Part shown: positions 35,201 to 37,237 of the stretch, one piece after another
How the letters are laid out: every line of letters starts with the position of its first letter
How positions within the stretch are numbered: position 1 is the stretch's first letter
Assembly: GCA_964058805.1 (NCBI GenBank)
Contig: CAXKVV010001972.1
Location: forward strand, 1 to 37,237
Reading direction: 5' to 3'
Length of the DNA: 37,237 bases
Origin: Schoenoplectus triqueter
Taxonomy: Eukaryota; Streptophyta; Magnoliopsida; Poales; Cyperaceae
The notes under the pieces: generated by a model
What the model was told of the DNA's origin: nothing
Database searches by the model: none
The model's input: only the letters and a program-made list of their open reading frames with translations
Position numbers and translations under genes: made by a program

Positions 35201-37237
35201 GACTTCTTAGCTAATTCGATAGCTAACTTATTATCAACTCGAATCTCGGTCGATTTAAGCTGTGGGCACATCAGCTCCTACAGCAGTCTTCTGAGCCAGA
35301 TTGTATGGCTCACACCGAGTAATGCTGTGACATACTTGGCCTCACAGGTGGAACTGTGATGATGGGCTGCTTCTTCGATAATTATGTGAAGGTTGTGCCT
35401 CCCATATAGAATACATATCCCGAGGTGCTCTTGCGATCATCAATGTCACCGTACCAGTCACTGTCCACATAACCTATTAGTTCAAAAATATAAGTCTTTT
35501 GGTAAAACAACCCGAGGTCCTCTGTCCCCTTTACACATCTGAGAATTCTCTTCACTGCTTTCAAGTGAGGGTATCTCGGTTCCTCCATGAATCGGCTTGC
35601 GACCCCCACGACAAATGCTATGTCAGGCCTCGTGCAAGTCAAGTACCTCAGACTACTAATCATACTCTGGTAGGTGTTTGAATTCATAACTTCTCCTTCT
35701 TCGAGTTTTGAGAGCTTGGCACCGAGTTCCATCGGTGTCGCTATCGGGTTACAATCACTCATCCCAAACTTTTGAAGAATTTCCTGAGCGTATGCTCCTT
35801 GAGATATAAATATTCCCGACATCTCCTACTTGATCTCGAAGCGGTGAGTACATGTCCAACCAATTCAAGCCATACTGTAAGAATCACCTTAGCTTGAAGG
35901 GTCTCCTCGAGAGTTTCTTTCTTCTTGAGGTTCTTTCTTTGCTCAAGTGCTAAGAGCGAGCCGACAAGTTCATTAATGGTTAACTCTGCCAAGTCTTTTG
36001 ACTCCTCCATCGCACAAGTTACGTTTTCAAACGTGTCGGCTAGCGACCTCAAGATCTTCTCCACCACCCTCTACTCTGAGAGGCTTTCTCTATTTTTTTC
36101 AGTTGATTCGTTATTATCTGTACTCTAGTGATATAGTCTGAGACTCCCTCTGTGTTGTTCATCCTCAGCATCTCAAACTCACATCATAGAGTTTGGAGTC
36201 TTATCTGTTTTACTCGGTCGGCTCCTTTGTAGGCAGTTTGGAGTATTTCCCATGCATCTTTAAAAGTTATTGTTCCGGCAACCTTCTCGAACCTAGCTTC
36301 ATCTATTCCTTGATATAGGATGTAGAGTGTCGTCTAGTCTGCTACTTTCTTCTCCTTCAACAGGTTCAGCTGTTGCACGGTCAGAAGTGCGACATTCTCA
36401 GATTCAACATATCATGTCTCGACTATATCCCACACATCTTGCGCTCCTAGCAGGGCTTTGATTTAGATGTTTCAGTTGTCATAGTTTGACTTCGTCAACT
36501 TGGACACCGACATGTTGAGTTAACTGTTCCTGAAACCAACCATTAGCTTTAATACGAATTTGTTGACCTTTTGTCTATTTATTCCGAAGTGGATTATATC
36601 GAAATCTATCTCGAACTCTTTGAACTCGAAATACTATCCTGAGGTCTGAAACAAGTGTTCACTCTGACAAACAAGAACATACGAAAAACTGAATTAAATG
36701 AGAATAAAAATAATTTTCTAGATCGGAGAGAAGGAATAAAGTGCTCTGAAAACTGTTTTTCTTTATAACTCAACTGTGTTTATAAATATTTTCTCTCTTT
36801 TATCTCTCTTATTTCTACACTACTCTATTCCTCTATTTATAGTACTCAGTGCTATTAATGTACCTATAATTCTATACAATCAATCTAATTCTGGCTATAC
36901 AGTGACATTAATTTTCTAGCCACACTTCTGTCAATTCCATTGTTGTTTTCATCAGATGTCTCTGACACATGCGACAGATGTTAGAAGTGTCATTCGTCAT
37001 CCATCTCGAGTTCATCTCAAGTTTTCTGATGTTCCCGAGCTGTTAGGCTCTGATCTATCTAGATCTTTGTCTTTGGCGCTCGCTCGTCCTTGATGCTGCT
37101 GCTTCTTCGGATTTGACACGAAGTATCTCGAATTGATCGGGTTCCCAAGCTCTTGGCCCTTCGGGATTGGAACTTGAAATTTACTATTCTCAATACTGAT
37201 ACATACATTGGTACAGGTTTGGACTGGCTGGATATTT
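32285..37237 (+). CDS. ABC transporter A family member, N-terminal half-transporter (runs off the window)
   Basis: Exons: 32285-32638, 32781-33368, 33490-33585, 33723-33923, 34015-34174, and probably 37217 onward. The start context AAGGAAATGG is good. The first 466 residues fit plant half-size ABCA (ATH/ABC2-homologue) proteins. They show an N-terminal cytosolic segment, TM1 (about 32-49, FLQLFSSLFFIFLMFCI), and a large loop. TM2 (about 225-242) is followed by the conserved EKELKLRQAMSMMGL (246-260). Further TM segments lie near 267-288, 300-346 and 418-440, with IYLDNIVPN after the last. The nucleotide-binding domain lies beyond the window. Exon 5 must begin at 34015 (after ATACAG) to keep the frame and give KTIYRWLIL. 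The sixth exon (VQGLDWLDI across the junction) is inferred from a matching phase and a good acceptor. Intron 5 carries a Copia element. Substrates of these transporters are thought to be lipids. Confidence 0.92.
34375..34998 (-). repeat. 3' LTR of the intronic Copia element
   Basis: About 624 bp, collinear with 36561-37195 and visibly diverged by substitutions and small indels. Confidence 0.88.
34993..35822 (-). pseudogene. Copia reverse transcriptase C-terminus and RNase H
   Basis: The minus strand gives GIFISQGAYAQEILQKFGM, NPIATPMELGAKL, SLRYLTCTRPDIAFVVGVAS, LGLFYQ, YVDSDWYGDIDDRKSTSGY and then, after a frame change, RVDNKLAIELAKKSVHHERS and KHIDVRFHLIQKYI. This is the standard Copia RT tail and RNase H. 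The reading frame breaks near 35275-35380. Confidence 0.92.
35823..36514 (-). pseudogene. Copia gag remnant (UBN2-like)
   Basis: Starts at ATG 36514 with MSVSKLTKSNYDN. In-frame stops interrupt it, but LLGAQDVWDIVE, TAYKGADRVKQIRLQTL and KILRSLADTFENVTCAMEES are clear UBN2/Copia gag motifs. It runs into the RT tail without protease or integrase between. Confidence 0.88.
36561..37195 (-). repeat. 5' LTR of the intronic Copia element
   Basis: About 635 bp. On the minus strand it is followed by the primer-binding-site-like sequence and the gag start. Confidence 0.88.

Larger units (their letters stand above)
34375..37195 (-). mobile_element. Internally deleted Copia element in ABCA intron 5 (about 2.8 kb)
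   Basis: Two LTR copies, 34375-34998 and 36561-37195, flank a short internal region. On the minus strand each LTR begins TATTGAGAATAG (probably TGTTGAGA originally) and ends GGTCAACA. A polypurine stretch AAGAGAGGATA precedes the 3' LTR, and TGGTTTCAGGAAC after the 5' LTR resembles the primer-binding site. The internal part holds gag followed directly by the RT/RNase H end; protease, integrase and the RT N-half are missing. The flanks (CACAT and CTGAT) do not give a clear target duplication. Removing the element leaves an intron of about 220 bp, similar to the other introns of the gene. Confidence 0.88.

Noticed and set aside
34370..37200. Target-site duplication of the intronic Copia element
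   Set aside because: The flanks CACAT and CTGAT agree at only three of five bases, so I do not claim a duplication.

Overview
The window is nuclear DNA from a flowering plant, most likely a eudicot or another AT-rich angiosperm; the species cannot be told from the sequence. Three host genes have GT-AG introns and encode plant-type proteins: a plant WNK kinase, a trihelix/UMP-kinase fusion and a plant half-size ABCA transporter. AT-rich spacers between them are full of LTR retrotransposon, hAT, LINE and fold-back remnants. There is no bacterial, organellar or CRISPR content.

Layout. 1-6409: transposon debris. It holds an LTR (about 1078-2318) whose U3 carries a degenerate array of the palindromes GTTATAAC and TTCATGAA, the 3' end of a Copia element with a 379-bp LTR (3257-4076), and a LINE zf-RVT fossil (4589-5095). 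6410-9327, minus: a six-exon WNK kinase gene, open in frame across every junction (649 codons). 9649-20484: a hAT element bounded by a TAGAGTTTT terminal inverted repeat and an 8-bp target-site duplication with one mismatch. A Copia complex of about 7.7 kb is nested inside it in an LTR-internal-LTR-internal order. The hAT sits about 320 bp upstream of the WNK start codon. 20485-27500: mostly AT-rich spacer with a fold-back element (21668-22020), a clean solo LTR with perfect 5-bp TSD (22031-23558), a second fold-back element (24218-24630) and a probable non-autonomous hAT (25156-25654). 27507-28042: an isolated GC-rich block able to form several perfect hairpins, next to four tandem 74-bp repeats. 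I cannot identify it. 28670-31826, minus: a six-exon gene joining a trihelix DNA-binding domain to a UMP-kinase fold whose nucleotide-binding motifs look degenerate. As given, the first exon carries an apparent one-base frameshift, and its first intron consists largely of fold-back elements. 32285 to the window end, plus: the first exons of an ABCA transporter, head-to-head with the trihelix gene across 458 bp. Its fifth intron contains a 2.8-kb internally deleted Copia element.

The three host genes show no sign of acting in one pathway. WNK is a Ser/Thr kinase, the trihelix/UMPK protein is probably nuclear or chloroplast-related, and the ABCA protein is a membrane transporter. The novel-looking material is the nested transposon architecture, the trihelix/UMPK fusion with its in-frame Gly-Thr repeat and frameshift, and the unexplained hairpin block with tandem repeats.
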